From positions 3,644,839-3,708,838 of the forward strand of contig NZ_AP027368.1 of assembly GCF_030296015.1 (NCBI RefSeq): a stretch of 64,000 bases of DNA, in the 5' to 3' direction. The stretch's first letter is position 1. Each line of letters opens with the position of its first letter. Made by a program: the position numbers and the translations under genes. Below are positions 1 through 10,305 of the stretch, piece after piece. This DNA is from Ferrimonas sp. YFM (lineage in GTDB: Bacteria; Pseudomonadota; Gammaproteobacteria; Enterobacterales; Shewanellaceae). The notes under the pieces are model-generated. The model ran no database searches. It saw only the letters and a program-made list of their open reading frames with translations, and was not told the DNA's origin.

Positions 1-1
1 G

Positions 2-964
2 ACCGGACACAGCCTGGAGGTGCGCCTCTACGCCGAGGACCCCCAGCGGGAGTTTCTGCCCGCCACCGGCACCCTGACCCGCTTCGATGTGCCGGCCAGC
101 CTGCGCCTGGACAGCGGCGTGGTCGCCGGAGACAGCATCAGTGCCCACTACGATCCGATGATCGCCAAGCTGATCACCTATGGCGACAACCGCAGCCAGG
201 CCATCGCCCAGATGATTCGTGGCCTGCGCCAGACTCAGCTGGCGGGGGTCACCAGCAACCTGGCGTTTCTGGCCCGCATCGTCGCCCATGATGACTTCAG
301 AAACGCGGTGCTGGACACCGGCTTTATCGAGCGTCACTACCCTATGCTGACCAAGGCCGATGACCTACGTCAGCGGGCGGCCATCGCCGCTGCCCTGGTG
401 GCCAGCCGCCCAGATGCGGAGCACTCACCCTGGCAGAGCGCCGTCGGCTTCCGCCTCAATCAGCGCGCCCATCTGGGGCACCAGCTGGAGGATGAGCATG
501 GCGAACGTTACAGCCTCAACCTCAGAGGCGAATGGCCCGCCTTCACCCTGACTCTGGATGATCAGGAACACTCCGTGGTGGCCGACCTGGATGAGCAGCA
601 GATCCGCATGGAGCTGGATGGTCATCTGTGTCACTGGCCCTATGAGCGCTGCCACGAAGCGATCACCCTGTTCCTGCCCGACGGTCCCTTGCGCTTTACC
701 CAGGTTCGTCACGGCACCCAGTCCGGCGACGAGGAGGGGGAGGACTCGCTGAAGGCACCGATGAACGGCACCATAGTGGCGCTGCTGTGCGACCTGGAAC
801 AGCAGGTGGAAGCGGGCCAGTCCCTGCTGGTGATGGAAGCGATGAAGATGGAGTACACCATCACCGCGCCCTATGCCGGCAAGGTCACCGCCCTGCCCTT
901 CTCCCCGGGCCAGCAGGTGAGCGACGGTGTCTCCCTGGTGGCCCTGGAAGCGGCGGAGGAGTAA
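2..964 (+). CDS. liuD: Methylcrotonyl-CoA carboxylase biotin-containing (alpha) subunit, 3' part
   Basis: The gene runs in from before the window; 320 codons are visible. The first part is the end of the biotin carboxylase domain ([13 protein letters not shown], then [11 protein letters not shown]). A linker of about 120 residues follows, and the C-terminal 70 residues are a biotinyl domain with the motif MEAMKME; the biotinylated Lys codon is 845-847. The enzyme carboxylates 3-methylcrotonyl-CoA in leucine breakdown, with a partner carboxyltransferase that should lie upstream. Propionyl- and acetyl-CoA carboxylase subunits look similar. I choose methylcrotonyl-CoA because the next gene is HMG-CoA lyase, the following step of the pathway. 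The stop overlaps the next start (TAATG), so the genes are translationally coupled. Confidence 0.88.
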   Translation, partial: TGHSLEVRLYAEDPQREFLPATGTLTRFDVPASLRLDSGVVAGDSISAHYDPMIAKLITYGDNRSQAIAQMIRGLRQTQLAGVTSNLAFLARIVAHDDFRNAVLDTGFIERHYPMLTKADDLRQRAAIAAALVASRPDAEHSPWQSAVGFRLNQRAHLGHQLEDEHGERYSLNLRGEWPAFTLTLDDQEHSVVADLDEQQIRMELDGHLCHWPYERCHEAITLFLPDGPLRFTQVRHGTQSGDEEGEDSLKAPMNGTIVALLCDLEQQVEAGQSLLVMEAMKMEYTITAPYAGKVTALPFSPGQQVSDGVSLVALEAAEE

Positions 965-1865
965 TGAACCAAGCAAAAATCGTCGAGGTAGGCCCCAGAG
1001 ACGGCCTGCAAAACGAAGCCGGGGTCACCCTGGCGCAGCGCATCGCCCTGGTGGATGCCCTGAGCCAGACTGGCCTCAAAGAGATCGAAGCGGGCAGCTT
1101 CGTCTCCCCCAAGTGGGTGCCTCAGATGGCGGACGCCGACCAGCTGTTCAGCCGCATCAACCGCCAACCGGGGGTGCGGTACAGCGCCCTGACCCCCAAT
1201 CTCCGTGGCCTGGAGTCGGCCCTGAGCGTAGGGGTGGACGGGGTGGCGGTGTTTGGCGCCGCCTCCGAGAGCTTCAGTCAGCGTAACATCAACTGCTCCG
1301 TGGCCGAGTCCCTGGAGCGCTTCCAGCCGGTGATGGCCGCCGCCCGGGAAGCCAATGTGCCGGTGCGTGGCTACGTCTCCTGCGTGCTCGGTTGTCCCTA
1401 TGAGGGCGACATTGAGGTGGCCAAGGTGGTGGAAGTGGCCCAGACCCTGTATCAGATGGGCTGCTACGAGATCTCCCTGGGGGACACCATAGGCGTGGGC
1501 ACCCCGGCCAAGGCCAAAGCCATGGTGGCGGCGGTGGCCCAACAGGTGCCGGTCTCGGCCCTGGCCCTGCACTTCCACGACACCTATGGCCAGGCCCTGG
1601 CCAATGTACTGGCCTGCCTGGAGCTGGGGATCACCACCTTCGACAGTGCCGTAGCCGGCCTGGGGGGCTGCCCCTATGCCGCCGGTGCCTCCGGTAACCT
1701 GGCTAGCGAGGATCTGGTCTATATGTTGGAAGGGATGGGGATCGACACCGGGGTCAACCTGGACGCCCTGGTGCTGGCAGGCGCGCAGATCTGCCGCAGC
1801 CTGAATAAAGCCCCCACCAGCCGGGTGGCTCAGGCCTGGCTGGCCAAACACAAGGAGAAGCAGGG

Positions 1866-1869
<4 letters not shown>
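964..1869 (+). CDS. mvaB: Hydroxymethylglutaryl-CoA lyase
   Basis: 301 aa, the usual length of the family. It cleaves HMG-CoA to acetoacetate and acetyl-CoA, the last step of leucine catabolism. The N-terminus [12 protein letters not shown] is the substrate and metal-binding signature of the DRE-TIM barrel family. [14 protein letters not shown] holds the metal-binding histidines, and GLGGCPYA near residue 230-240 is the catalytic-cysteine loop of HMG-CoA lyase. The ATG at 964 shares its A with the preceding TAA. The 3' end overlaps the next gene by four bases (ATGA). It is the middle gene of a liu-type operon with the carboxylase and the acetoacetyl-CoA synthetase. Confidence 0.95.
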
Positions 1870-3812
<1,943 letters not shown>

Positions 3813-3822
3813 CACCAAAAAC

Positions 3823-3863
3823 GCGGCCATTACCTGAACTTAACAGGGATGGCCGCACTTTTC
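3823..3863 (+). terminator. Terminator of the liu operon
   Basis: A perfect 8-bp stem, GCGGCCAT (3823-3830) with ATGGCCGC (3849-3856), has an 18-nt loop and is followed by ACTTTTCC. It starts 10 bases after the aacS stop. Confidence 0.75.
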
Positions 3864-4144
3864 CTATTACCATCAAAAACTTACACACTTAGTTAAGCTC
3901 AAAATGAACAAAATTAGGGGGTAAAGCAATCATAACTTAAAATGCTTTTTTAATAAAAACATCTGATAAAGCCCCTCTTAAATCAACCGCTTAAAGTTGC
4001 AAATGAAAAGTGTGAACTGCTACCTAAGCTGATCTATTGCGCAAATTCGTTACCGCATGTTAGATTCCGCGCCCAGATAGTTATCAAAATTTGACTAAGA
4101 TTCACTAACAAGACGAAATTAGTTTTTTTAACTCGGAAGGTGCC
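3864..4144. other. AT-rich intergenic region before the LysR gene
   Basis: About 280 bp without a plausible gene. It is clearly more AT-rich than the flanking genes and must hold the promoter of the LysR gene. A possible -35 is TTGACT near 4093. The translation start has a clear ribosome site, GGAAGG, five bases before the ATG at 4145. I see no convincing LysR T-N11-A operator. Confidence 0.5.
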
Positions 4145-5074
4145 ATGCCAGTTTTAATGCGGGACTTTGATTCCATCGATATACGGCTGCTGATCGTCTT
4201 CCGCGCCGTGGTCTTTACCGGGAGCTTGAGCAAGGCCGCTCGCAAGCTTTCCGTAACCCCAAGCGCAGTCAGCCAGTCACTGTCCAAGCTGAGTAAATAT
4301 TTCAGCCATCCCCTGTTCACCCGTACCAGCAACGGTCTGGAGCCTACCGACTTCGCCATGGAACTCTATGGCTACGTCAACTCCGCCCTGGACCTGCTCC
4401 AGGACGGCGTGGAAAGCCTGAGCGACTTCGACGCCGCCAACAGCAAGCGTCGCTTCCGCATCGCCGCCAACCACATCCTGGACCTCATCGTGCTTCACCC
4501 CCTGGCACGCCGGGTTGAGACCTTCAACAACCAGTTGAAGATCACCGTCAACAACCTGGTTGAAGAGGAATCCAAGATCATCGACAGCCTGCAGATCGAC
4601 AACAACGATCTCTGCCTGGTGGCCCTGAAAGTGGACATGAAGTCCATCATTCAGGAGAAGCTGCTGGAGGAGGAGATGGTGGTCCTGGGCTGCAGAAACA
4701 ACCCGCTCACCAAAGAGGTGATCGACATGGACACCTACCTGTCCCAGCGTCACGTCCGTTACGCCGTGGGCCAGATCGGTTACAAGATGGGTAACGCCCT
4801 GAACCTGGGCTATGTGGATGAGCGTGAGGTGTTCCTGGACACCAACAACCCTTTCAATGCCATGATGATGGCTCAGGAGAGCGACTCACTGGTCACAGTG
4901 TCACGCTGGCTGTGGGAGAAGTATGGCCGTCAATTCGATCTGGCCGAGGTCAAGACCTCCTTCGACATCCCCAAGGTGCCTCTGTACCTGACCTACCTGA
5001 AGAAGATGGAAGACAGCAAGGCCAACCGTTGGCTGCGTGATCAGGTCAAAGAGACCCTTAGCAAGATTCGCTGA
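4145..5074 (+). CDS. LysR-family transcriptional regulator (LeuO-like N-terminus)
   Basis: 309 aa. Residues 10-70 form the LysR winged helix-turn-helix: DIRLLIVFRAVVFTGSLSKAA, then SVTPSAVSQSLSKL, then the wing HPLFTRTSNGLEPT. The remaining 220 residues are a substrate-binding-like effector domain. The DNA-binding part resembles the LeuO/NodD-type subgroup. The ligand and target genes cannot be read from the sequence. The gene stands alone between the liu operon and the convergent tdk, so no adjacent target operon is obvious. The start is fixed by GGAAGG at -11. A 6-bp hairpin (GCAGGA/TCCTGC, 5082-5099) follows the stop but lacks a T-tract. Confidence 0.88.
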   Translation: MPVLMRDFDSIDIRLLIVFRAVVFTGSLSKAARKLSVTPSAVSQSLSKLSKYFSHPLFTRTSNGLEPTDFAMELYGYVNSALDLLQDGVESLSDFDAANSKRRFRIAANHILDLIVLHPLARRVETFNNQLKITVNNLVEEESKIIDSLQIDNNDLCLVALKVDMKSIIQEKLLEEEMVVLGCRNNPLTKEVIDMDTYLSQRHVRYAVGQIGYKMGNALNLGYVDEREVFLDTNNPFNAMMMAQESDSLVTVSRWLWEKYGRQFDLAEVKTSFDIPKVPLYLTYLKKMEDSKANRWLRDQVKETLSKIR

Positions 5075-5146
5075 TCTCTCCGCAGGAAAGGACTCCTGCC
5101 CTCCCCTCCCGAAACACCGCCACTTTATTCTCTCTCAGCAAGCAGC

Positions 5147-5176
5147 AGAAAAAGAAACAGCAGCCGAAGCTGCCGT
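5147..5176 (-). terminator. Terminator of tdk
   Basis: On the minus strand ACGGCAGC-TTCG-GCTGCTGT forms an 8-bp stem with one G-T pair, capped by a TTCG tetraloop. It is followed by TTTCTTTTTC and lies 20 bases past the tdk stop. Confidence 0.85.
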
Positions 5177-5195
5177 ATCTCATTGCGTCTGATGC

Positions 5196-5774
5196 TCAGT
5201 CCCAGGCCAGTTCCCGGTAGTGGGTCCGGCACATGGAAACATAGCTGTCATTGCCACCGATATGCACCTGATCGCCATTGCGAACCGGCTTGCCTTCCCC
5301 ATCCATGCGGACCACCATGTTGGCCTTGCGGCCACAGTGGCAAATGGTTTTCAGCTCCACCAGCTTGTCCGCCCAGGCCAACAGGTAATGGGAGCCCTCG
5401 AACAGCTCACCCTGAAAATCGGTACGCAGGCCGTAACAGAGTACCGGGATATCCATCTTGTCCACCAGATAGGTCAATTGACGTACCTGCTCCTTGGTGA
5501 GGAACTGACACTCATCAACCAACAGGCAGTTGACCTGCTGCTGCTCATTGCGCTCCAGAACCATGGTCAGGAGATCATCCTCACGACGGTAGATCAGCGC
5601 ATCTGAAGAGAGGCCGATACGGGAGGTCACCTTGCCCACCCCGTAGCGATCATCCAGACCGGCGGTCATCACCAGCACCTCCATGCCGCGCTCGCGATAG
5701 TTATAAGCGGACTGCAGCAAAGAGGTGGATTTTCCGGCATTCATGGCCGAATAGTAGAAGTAGAGTTGAGCCAA
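5196..5774 (-). CDS. tdk: Thymidine kinase
   Basis: 192 aa type II thymidine kinase, which phosphorylates thymidine with ATP in the salvage pathway. The P-loop SAMNAGKST is at the N-terminus, the magnesium-binding stretch LLVDECQFL is near residue 85, and the thymidine-binding lasso YGLRTDF and zinc-ribbon cysteines (CHCGRK, MCRTHY) follow. The reading frame is open upstream to 5813. Alignment with E. coli Tdk ([16 protein letters not shown]) and a strong AGGGGG ribosome site place the start at a TTG (5774-5772), giving the N-terminus LAQLYFYY. It is monocistronic, convergent with the LysR gene, and has its own terminator. Confidence 0.93.
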   Translation of the reverse strand: MAQLYFYYSAMNAGKSTSLLQSAYNYRERGMEVLVMTAGLDDRYGVGKVTSRIGLSSDALIYRREDDLLTMVLERNEQQQVNCLLVDECQFLTKEQVRQLTYLVDKMDIPVLCYGLRTDFQGELFEGSHYLLAWADKLVELKTICHCGRKANMVVRMDGEGKPVRNGDQVHIGGNDSYVSMCRTHYRELAWD

Positions 5775-5874
5775 AATTCTTCCCCCTGAAAAATTCTCGG
5801 ACAGTCTAACCAAAAGGCCGGATCCGGACCAGAGTTAACCGCCTGAAACTGTGCGCCGGCTCGACGCTCTCTGC

Positions 5875-5903
5875 ATAAAGAAAGCCCCGCTAAGCGGGGC
5901 TCA
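5875..5903 (-). terminator. Terminator of the NhaC-family gene
   Basis: On the minus strand AGCCCCGC-TTA-GCGGGGCT is a perfect 8-bp stem followed by TTCTTT. It begins about 8 bases past the stop of the transporter gene. Confidence 0.85.
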
Positions 5904-5910
5904 TTTAACG

Positions 5911-7494
5911 TTACTCGGTGACCGCCGTCGTCCTGTTCGGCGCGCACAGGCGTCTGAGCACTAAGACCACCAGCAACAGGCCCAGGGTGGCCGTGGCAAA
6001 GCCCAGCACCACCGACCCGGTCATCCCCAGCACCAGGTAGCCCGCCAGGGAGATCACCGCCGTCAGCACCGCATAGGGCAACTGAGTGGTGACGTGGTCG
6101 ATGTGGTGACAACCCGCTCCGGTGGAGGAGAGGATGGTGGTATCTGAGATGGGCGAGCAGTGATCACCGAATACCGCCCCGGCCAGCACCGAGGAGAGCA
6201 TGGGCAGCATCAGTGCCAGATCCACCGCTTCCGCCATATTGGCGGCGATGGGCAGCATGATGGCGAAGGTGCCCCAGCTGGTGCCGGTGGCGAATGCGGC
6301 AAACCCGCTGAGGACAAACAGCAGCGCCGGCAAAGACCAGGCGGGCAGGTTGCCCTGGGCCAGGGAGGCCATGTACTCACCGGTGTTGAGATCGCTGATG
6401 ATACCGGCAATGGTCCAGGCAAACAGCAGGATATAAATAGCAGGCAACATCGACTTGGTGCCGCTGATCACCGCCTTCACCATATAGCCCACGGGCACAC
6501 CCTGCATCAGGCTGAACATCAGGGTGAAGATCACCCCGGCCAGGCCGGAGTAGAACAGGGACCAGGCCACATCGGTGTTTTCGAAGGCGCCGATCAGGCT
6601 GAAGGCTTTACCGTCGGCGGCCAGGGCCTGATTACCGGAGAACAGCATCAGGGCGACGGTGATGGCGATCAAAAAGCCGATGGGCGCCACCAGCCCGGCC
6701 ACCCGACCGTTGTCCGCTTCCGGCAGATCCAGCTCCTCACCGGGGGGCACGCCGCGGGACTCCTCCCACAACTGACCGGCACGGGCACGCTGCTCGGCCC
6801 GGGCCAGGGCACCGAAGTCCAGGCCAAAGTAGACCACCGCCAGCAGCAGCAGGAAGGCGAAGATGGCGTAGAAGTTCATGGGCACCATCTGAATAAAGGC
6901 ACTCAGGTAGCCGATCTCCGTCATGCCGTGGGTGGTGAGCAGGCCACCGATCAGGGCGATGATGTACGCTCCCCAGGAGGAGATGGGGGAGATCACGCAG
7001 ATGGGCGCCGAGGTGGAGTCGATGCAGTAGGCCAGCTTCTCCCGGGACACCTTGTAATGATCGGTCACCGGCCGGGCCACGGAGCCCACCACCAGGGTAT
7101 TGAAGTAGTCATCGATGAAAATCACCACGCCCAGCGCCATGGTCATCAGCTTGGCATCCCGCCCGGAGCGAATCCGCTTGCGGGCCCAGGCGGCAAAGGC
7201 CCGGGTCGCGCCGGAGACGGAGATCAGGGCGGTCATGATCCCCAGCAACACCAGAAATCCCAGGGTGTAGAGGTTCCAGGCGGCAGGCGCGCCATCGTCC
7301 CACACCAGGGTCAGGGCCCGGCCGGAGAGCTCGGACAGCGCCGTCATGGGCGCAAAGTCCACCAGCATCAGGGTGCCCAGCAGAATACCCAGCCCGAGGG
7401 AGAGCAACACCTTGCGGGTCATGATCGCCATCCCAATGGCAACCAGGGGAGGCAGAAGAGAGAGTGCCGAATCGGCGTAACTAATTAAGGCCAT
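5911..7494 (-). CDS. NhaC-superfamily transporter, predicted lysine carrier (LysW-like)
   Basis: 527 aa inner-membrane protein with about 11-12 hydrophobic segments, typical of Na+/H+ antiporter NhaC proteins. Family marks include SAPICVISPISSWGAYI, a FATGTSWGTFAIMLPIA segment and AVFGDHCSPISDTTILSS. NhaC proteins exchange sodium for protons. Members preceded by a lysine riboswitch are predicted lysine carriers, and such a riboswitch lies directly upstream here (7637-7785). I therefore infer lysine as the substrate or physiological partner, with transport direction unknown. The ATG at 7494 (MALISYADS) is preferred over an upstream in-frame TTG. Its ribosome site is weak (GATAAG). Expression should fall when lysine is plentiful and may be cAMP-CRP activated. 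Confidence 0.85.
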   Translation of the reverse strand: MALISYADSALSLLPPLVAIGMAIMTRKVLLSLGLGILLGTLMLVDFAPMTALSELSGRALTLVWDDGAPAAWNLYTLGFLVLLGIMTALISVSGATRAFAAWARKRIRSGRDAKLMTMALGVVIFIDDYFNTLVVGSVARPVTDHYKVSREKLAYCIDSTSAPICVISPISSWGAYIIALIGGLLTTHGMTEIGYLSAFIQMVPMNFYAIFAFLLLLAVVYFGLDFGALARAEQRARAGQLWEESRGVPPGEELDLPEADNGRVAGLVAPIGFLIAITVALMLFSGNQALAADGKAFSLIGAFENTDVAWSLFYSGLAGVIFTLMFSLMQGVPVGYMVKAVISGTKSMLPAIYILLFAWTIAGIISDLNTGEYMASLAQGNLPAWSLPALLFVLSGFAAFATGTSWGTFAIMLPIAANMAEAVDLALMLPMLSSVLAGAVFGDHCSPISDTTILSSTGAGCHHIDHVTTQLPYAVLTAVISLAGYLVLGMTGSVVLGFATATLGLLLVVLVLRRLCAPNRTTAVTE

Positions 7495-7602
7495 CGTTAT
7501 CTTATCGTTGTGGATTAGCGATGGAGGCAACTGACACGACTGTGCGTCGAGGGAGGGATATGCAGAGAATAGAAACCCACCGTCCTTTCAGTAGCGCTCC
7601 AT

Positions 7603-7632
7603 AGTAAAAAAGCATCCGAGCTCCTCTCGGAA
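7603..7632 (-). terminator. Riboswitch-controlled terminator
   Basis: On the minus strand TCCGAG-AGGA-GCTCGGA is followed by TGCTTTTTT, an intrinsic terminator about 110 bp before the transporter start. An outer helix, CCATAGTAAA (7642-7633) with TTTACTATGG (7608-7599), brackets it. The 3' edge of the riboswitch aptamer shares CCATAG with that helix, so the structures can compete. Confidence 0.8.
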
Positions 7633-7636
7633 TTTA

Positions 7637-7785
7637 CTATGGCAGTGCTGCTCCTGTTAAAAGCAGCCCCAGCGGCCAGGGATGATGCCCTGCCCACTTC
7701 GGCATCGACTCCTTTCCACCGGCGTCGTCGGGTATCAACCTCGACCGGCGTACTGATAGGCGATGCGCCTCTACCTAAATCGGTA
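7637..7785 (-). ncRNA. Lysine riboswitch (L-box)
   Basis: Read on the minus strand, the segment carries the lysine-riboswitch landmarks in order: AGAGGCGCATCGCC followed by CAGTA, then AAAGGAGTCGATGCCGAAG, a GGGC/GCCC-type arm, CGCTGGGGCTGC, a variable hairpin, and GCACTGCC closing P1. P1 can form between GGTAG (near 7776) and CTGCC (near 7644). It is followed by an intrinsic terminator before a poly-T stretch, the usual transcription-attenuation design: lysine bound means termination. No covariance model was run, so the limits are approximate. Confidence 0.9.
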
Positions 7786-7800
7786 CTCGCAAAAAGCGAA

Positions 7801-7812
7801 GGCGGCATTCTA
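7801..7812 (-). promoter_or_regulatory. Probable -10 and start region for the riboswitch transcript
   Basis: On the minus strand TAGAAT (7812-7807) is a fair -10 with no good -35 at 17 bp, as expected for an activator-dependent promoter. A start near 7800 puts the CRP palindrome centre at about -61. This is inferred from spacing only. Confidence 0.4.
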
Positions 7813-7853
7813 ACCGCAAGTGTCCCTCACTTGTCCGGCAGATGCCGCCATAA

Positions 7854-7869
7854 TGTGAGTTAAATCACA
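7854..7869 (-). promoter_or_regulatory. CRP binding site
   Basis: TGTGA-GTTAAA-TCACA matches both half-sites of the CRP consensus exactly, with the required 6-bp spacer and AT-rich flanks. It lies two bases from the etfA stop, upstream of the riboswitch-transporter transcript, at a class I distance from the proposed start. Confidence 0.75.
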
Positions 7870-7870
7870 T

Positions 7871-8797
7871 TTATAACAGTTCTGTGAGCTTAGGAACAGC
7901 CTCAAACAGGTCTGCTTCCAGGCCATAATCGGCAATCTGGAATATAGGCGCGTCCGGGTCCTTGTTGATCGCCACGATCACCTTGGACTCTTTCATCCCC
8001 GCCAGGTGCTGAATGGCACCGGAGATCCCCACGGCGATGTAGAGATCCGGGGCAACGATCTTGCCTGTCTGACCCACCTGCAGATCGTTGGCCACGAAGC
8101 CTGCGTCTACGGCTGCCCTGGATGCGCCGATGGCGGCACCCAGCTTGTCCGCCAGCTGTTCGATCAGGGCAAAGTTCTCACCGCTGCCCAGTCCACGGCC
8201 TCCGGAGATCACCACCCGCGCCGCACCCAGTTCAGGGCGCTCGGACTCAACCAGTTCCTCGCCGACAAACTGGGTCAACTCGCTCGACTTGACGCTGTCC
8301 AGGGCATGAATTTCCGCCGGTGCCTGCTCAGCCACCGCATCGAAGGCACTGGTCCTGATGGTCAGTACCTTCTTCTCATCCAGGCTCTGCACCGTCGCCA
8401 GGGCATTGCCCGCATAGATGGGACGGACGAAGGTATCGTCAGACTCGATGGCAATGACATCGGAGTGCTGTGCCACGTCCAGCAGGGCCGCAACCCGGGG
8501 CAACATATCCTTACCCTTGGCGCTGGCTGCCGCCAGAATGTGGCTGTAATCAGCGGCCAGTTCCAGCACCAGGTCGGCCACAGGCTCCGCCATCTGGTGG
8601 GCGTAGGCCGCGTTATCCGCCACCAGTACCTTGGTGATGCCGGCGAGCTTGGCGCCCTGCTCTGCGGCGGTCGCGGCGTTGTCGCTGGCCACCAGCAGAT
8701 GAAGGTCCTGCCCCAGTGCCGATGCGGCACCCACCACCTTGGCACAATCGGCACTCAGGCCCTGCTTATCTACTTCTGCAATAATGAGGATCGCCAT
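7871..8797 (-). CDS. etfA: Electron transfer flavoprotein alpha subunit
   Basis: 308 aa. With the beta subunit it forms the FAD- and AMP-containing heterodimer that takes electrons from acyl-CoA dehydrogenases and passes them to ETF-ubiquinone oxidoreductase. The N-terminal half is the ETF domain. The C-terminal half is the FAD-binding domain, with [54 protein letters not shown] and [20 protein letters not shown]. The ATG shares its A with the TAA of etfB, so the two are coupled. Electrons from isovaleryl-CoA dehydrogenase of the liu pathway would pass through it. Confidence 0.97.
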   Translation of the reverse strand: MAILIIAEVDKQGLSADCAKVVGAASALGQDLHLLVASDNAATAAEQGAKLAGITKVLVADNAAYAHQMAEPVADLVLELAADYSHILAAASAKGKDMLPRVAALLDVAQHSDVIAIESDDTFVRPIYAGNALATVQSLDEKKVLTIRTSAFDAVAEQAPAEIHALDSVKSSELTQFVGEELVESERPELGAARVVISGGRGLGSGENFALIEQLADKLGAAIGASRAAVDAGFVANDLQVGQTGKIVAPDLYIAVGISGAIQHLAGMKESKVIVAINKDPDAPIFQIADYGLEADLFEAVPKLTELL

Positions 8798-9546
8798 TAC
8801 ACCACCTTCGCTTCATTCTTCAGCTTATCCACCAGCTCTTCCACTGAGCCCACCATGACGCCGCCGCTGCGCTCAGCGGGCGCGGTCACTTTCAACGTCT
8901 TCTGATGAGACCCCAACTGCAATTCAAAATCTGCCACAGTCACGATATCCAGAGGCTTTCGCTTGGCTTTCATGATATTGGGCAGGGAAGCATACCTGGG
9001 TTCATTGAGACGCAGATCCGCCGACACCACGGCGGGCAGCTTCAGGCTCAGGGTCTGGATACCACCGTCAATTTCGCGGGCCACCTTAATCTGATCGCCG
9101 TCCACGTCCACACTGGAGGCAAAGGTGGCCTGACCCATACCGGCCAGCGCCGCGGTCATCTGAGCGGTCTGGTTGTTGTCACCGTCGATGGACTGTTTGC
9201 CGAAGAGCACCAGAGAGGGCTGCTCCTTGTCAATCACCGCCTTAAGCACCTTGGCGACAGAGAGGGGTTCCAGGGCATCATCATGCTCCACCAGAATCCC
9301 CCTGTCTGCACCCAGCGCCATGGCAGTGCGCAGCTGTTCCTGTGCCACCTTGAGGCCAATAGACACTGCAATAATCTCATCAGCGTGGCCTTTTTCCTTC
9401 AGCCTTACCGCTTCCTCTACTGCGATCTCGCAGAAGGGGTTGATCGCCATCTTCAGATTGGCCAACTCGACATCGGTCTCGTCTGCCTTAACCCTTACTT
9501 TTACATAGGGGTCGACCACCCGCTTAATGGGAACCAGAATCTTCAT
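8797..9546 (-). CDS. etfB: Electron transfer flavoprotein beta subunit
   Basis: 249 aa, the normal size. It binds AMP and holds the partner-recognition loop for acyl-CoA dehydrogenases. The sequence opens [20 protein letters not shown]. The ETF-beta signature [41 protein letters not shown] is present (positions about 155-195). The start has an AAGGAC ribosome site. An 18-bp palindrome lies 64 bp upstream of the start, probably within the promoter, and may couple etfBA to acyl-CoA degradation control. Confidence 0.97.
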   Translation of the reverse strand: MKILVPIKRVVDPYVKVRVKADETDVELANLKMAINPFCEIAVEEAVRLKEKGHADEIIAVSIGLKVAQEQLRTAMALGADRGILVEHDDALEPLSVAKVLKAVIDKEQPSLVLFGKQSIDGDNNQTAQMTAALAGMGQATFASSVDVDGDQIKVAREIDGGIQTLSLKLPAVVSADLRLNEPRYASLPNIMKAKRKPLDIVTVADFELQLGSHQKTLKVTAPAERSGGVMVGSVEELVDKLKNEAKVV

Positions 9547-9609
9547 AGTACGTCCTTTGTTGAGCGCCGGATTCGACTTTGCCTAACACTGCTCACCACT
9601 CTAATTACT

Positions 9610-9627
9610 GTTGACGTTAACGTCAAC
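9610..9627 (-). promoter_or_regulatory. 18-bp perfect palindrome upstream of etfBA (candidate LiuR-type operator)
   Basis: GTTGACGTTAACGTCAAC is a perfect palindrome with the ACGTNNACGT core typical of MerR-family operators. On the minus strand it lies in a 19-bp spacer between TTCAGG and TAATTA, the long spacing expected of MerR-type promoters. LiuR, the MerR-family regulator of branched-chain acyl-CoA breakdown, is the best guess. That identity is inference, because no regulator gene is in the window. Confidence 0.55.
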
Positions 9628-9775
9628 CTGAACCAAGGTCGCAAGGCCCCCAGGCGACGGCGAATCCGGCTCAGGAGAGTTTCAGATGACTTTTAAAAAG
9701 GAAGATGAACTTTAACAAAAGTAAAATGTCATCATTTGGGAATGCAAAACTCTATTTAATCGCTAAATTAATCGG

Positions 9776-9804
9776 AATATTTTGCAGACAAGTAATATTT
9801 TGCA
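9776..9804 (+). repeat. Direct repeat in the hns promoter region
   Basis: AATATTTTGCA occurs twice (9776-9786 and 9794-9804) inside a strongly AT-rich stretch of about 150 bp before hns. AT-rich, probably curved DNA here suits H-NS autoregulation. The function of the repeat itself is not known. Confidence 0.4.
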
Positions 9805-9857
9805 TGCTAGTCTAAACACTGATCTATATACACACTCATATTTAGGTTGATTCAACG

Positions 9858-10256
9858 ATGGCTGATTTCCTCGAAATTTTGACTCACGGTCGCCGCTTGA
9901 AGGCTCAAGTTAAAGAGCTGGAGCTGGATGAACTGAAAGACGTAATTGCTAAACTTCAAAAGATTGCTGATGAGCGCGAAGCGGAAGCTGAGGCTGAAGA
10001 AGCCGCTCAAGCTGAGCGTCTGGCGAAAATTGAAGCAATTCGTAAGCAACTGGCCGAAGACGGTATTAGTGTTGACGAGCTGAATGCACTGGAAGGTGCT
10101 GCTCCTCGTCGCAAGCGTGCTCCTCGCCCTGCCAAATACCAAATTGAAGTAGATGGCGAGATGATTACCTGGACCGGTCAAGGCCGTACTCCTAAGGCAA
10201 TCAAGGAAAAGCTGGACCAAGGCCACTCTCTGGAAGAGTTCCTGATCGAGCAATAA
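9858..10256 (+). CDS. hns: H-NS family nucleoid protein
   Basis: 132 aa. H-NS silences AT-rich and foreign DNA by forming filaments. Residues 1-65 are the oligomerisation coiled coil (FLEILTHGRRLKAQVKELEL, then the Glu/Ala-rich KIADEREAEAEAEEAAQAERL). A basic linker, RRKRAPRPAK, joins it to the C-terminal DNA-binding domain YQIEVDGEMITWTGQGRTPKAI, whose hook is TGQGRTP (usual TWTGQGRTP). StpA-like paralogues cannot be excluded, but this is a complete H-NS-type protein. The gene is monocistronic with a strong terminator. Upstream DNA is unusually AT-rich, consistent with autorepression. Confidence 0.93.
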   Translation: MADFLEILTHGRRLKAQVKELELDELKDVIAKLQKIADEREAEAEAEEAAQAERLAKIEAIRKQLAEDGISVDELNALEGAAPRRKRAPRPAKYQIEVDGEMITWTGQGRTPKAIKEKLDQGHSLEEFLIEQ

Positions 10257-10270
10257 ACTACAGTTTCCTG

Positions 10271-10305
10271 AAAAAGCGGTCGCCTATGGCGGCCGCTTTT
10301 TTTTG
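10271..10305 (+). terminator. Terminator of hns
   Basis: AAGCGGTCGCC-TAT-GGCGGCCGCTT, an 11-bp stem with one G-T pair, is followed by eight T. It starts 15 bases past the stop. Confidence 0.95.

Noticed and set aside
6160-7488. Long plus-strand open frame (442 codons) across the NhaC-family gene
   Set aside because: It is rich in Gly, His and Gln, has no ribosome site, and mirrors a clear membrane-protein gene on the other strand; a high-GC antisense artefact. The same applies to the long frames opposite dnaE, bamA, proS, trhP and the aldehyde dehydrogenase gene.
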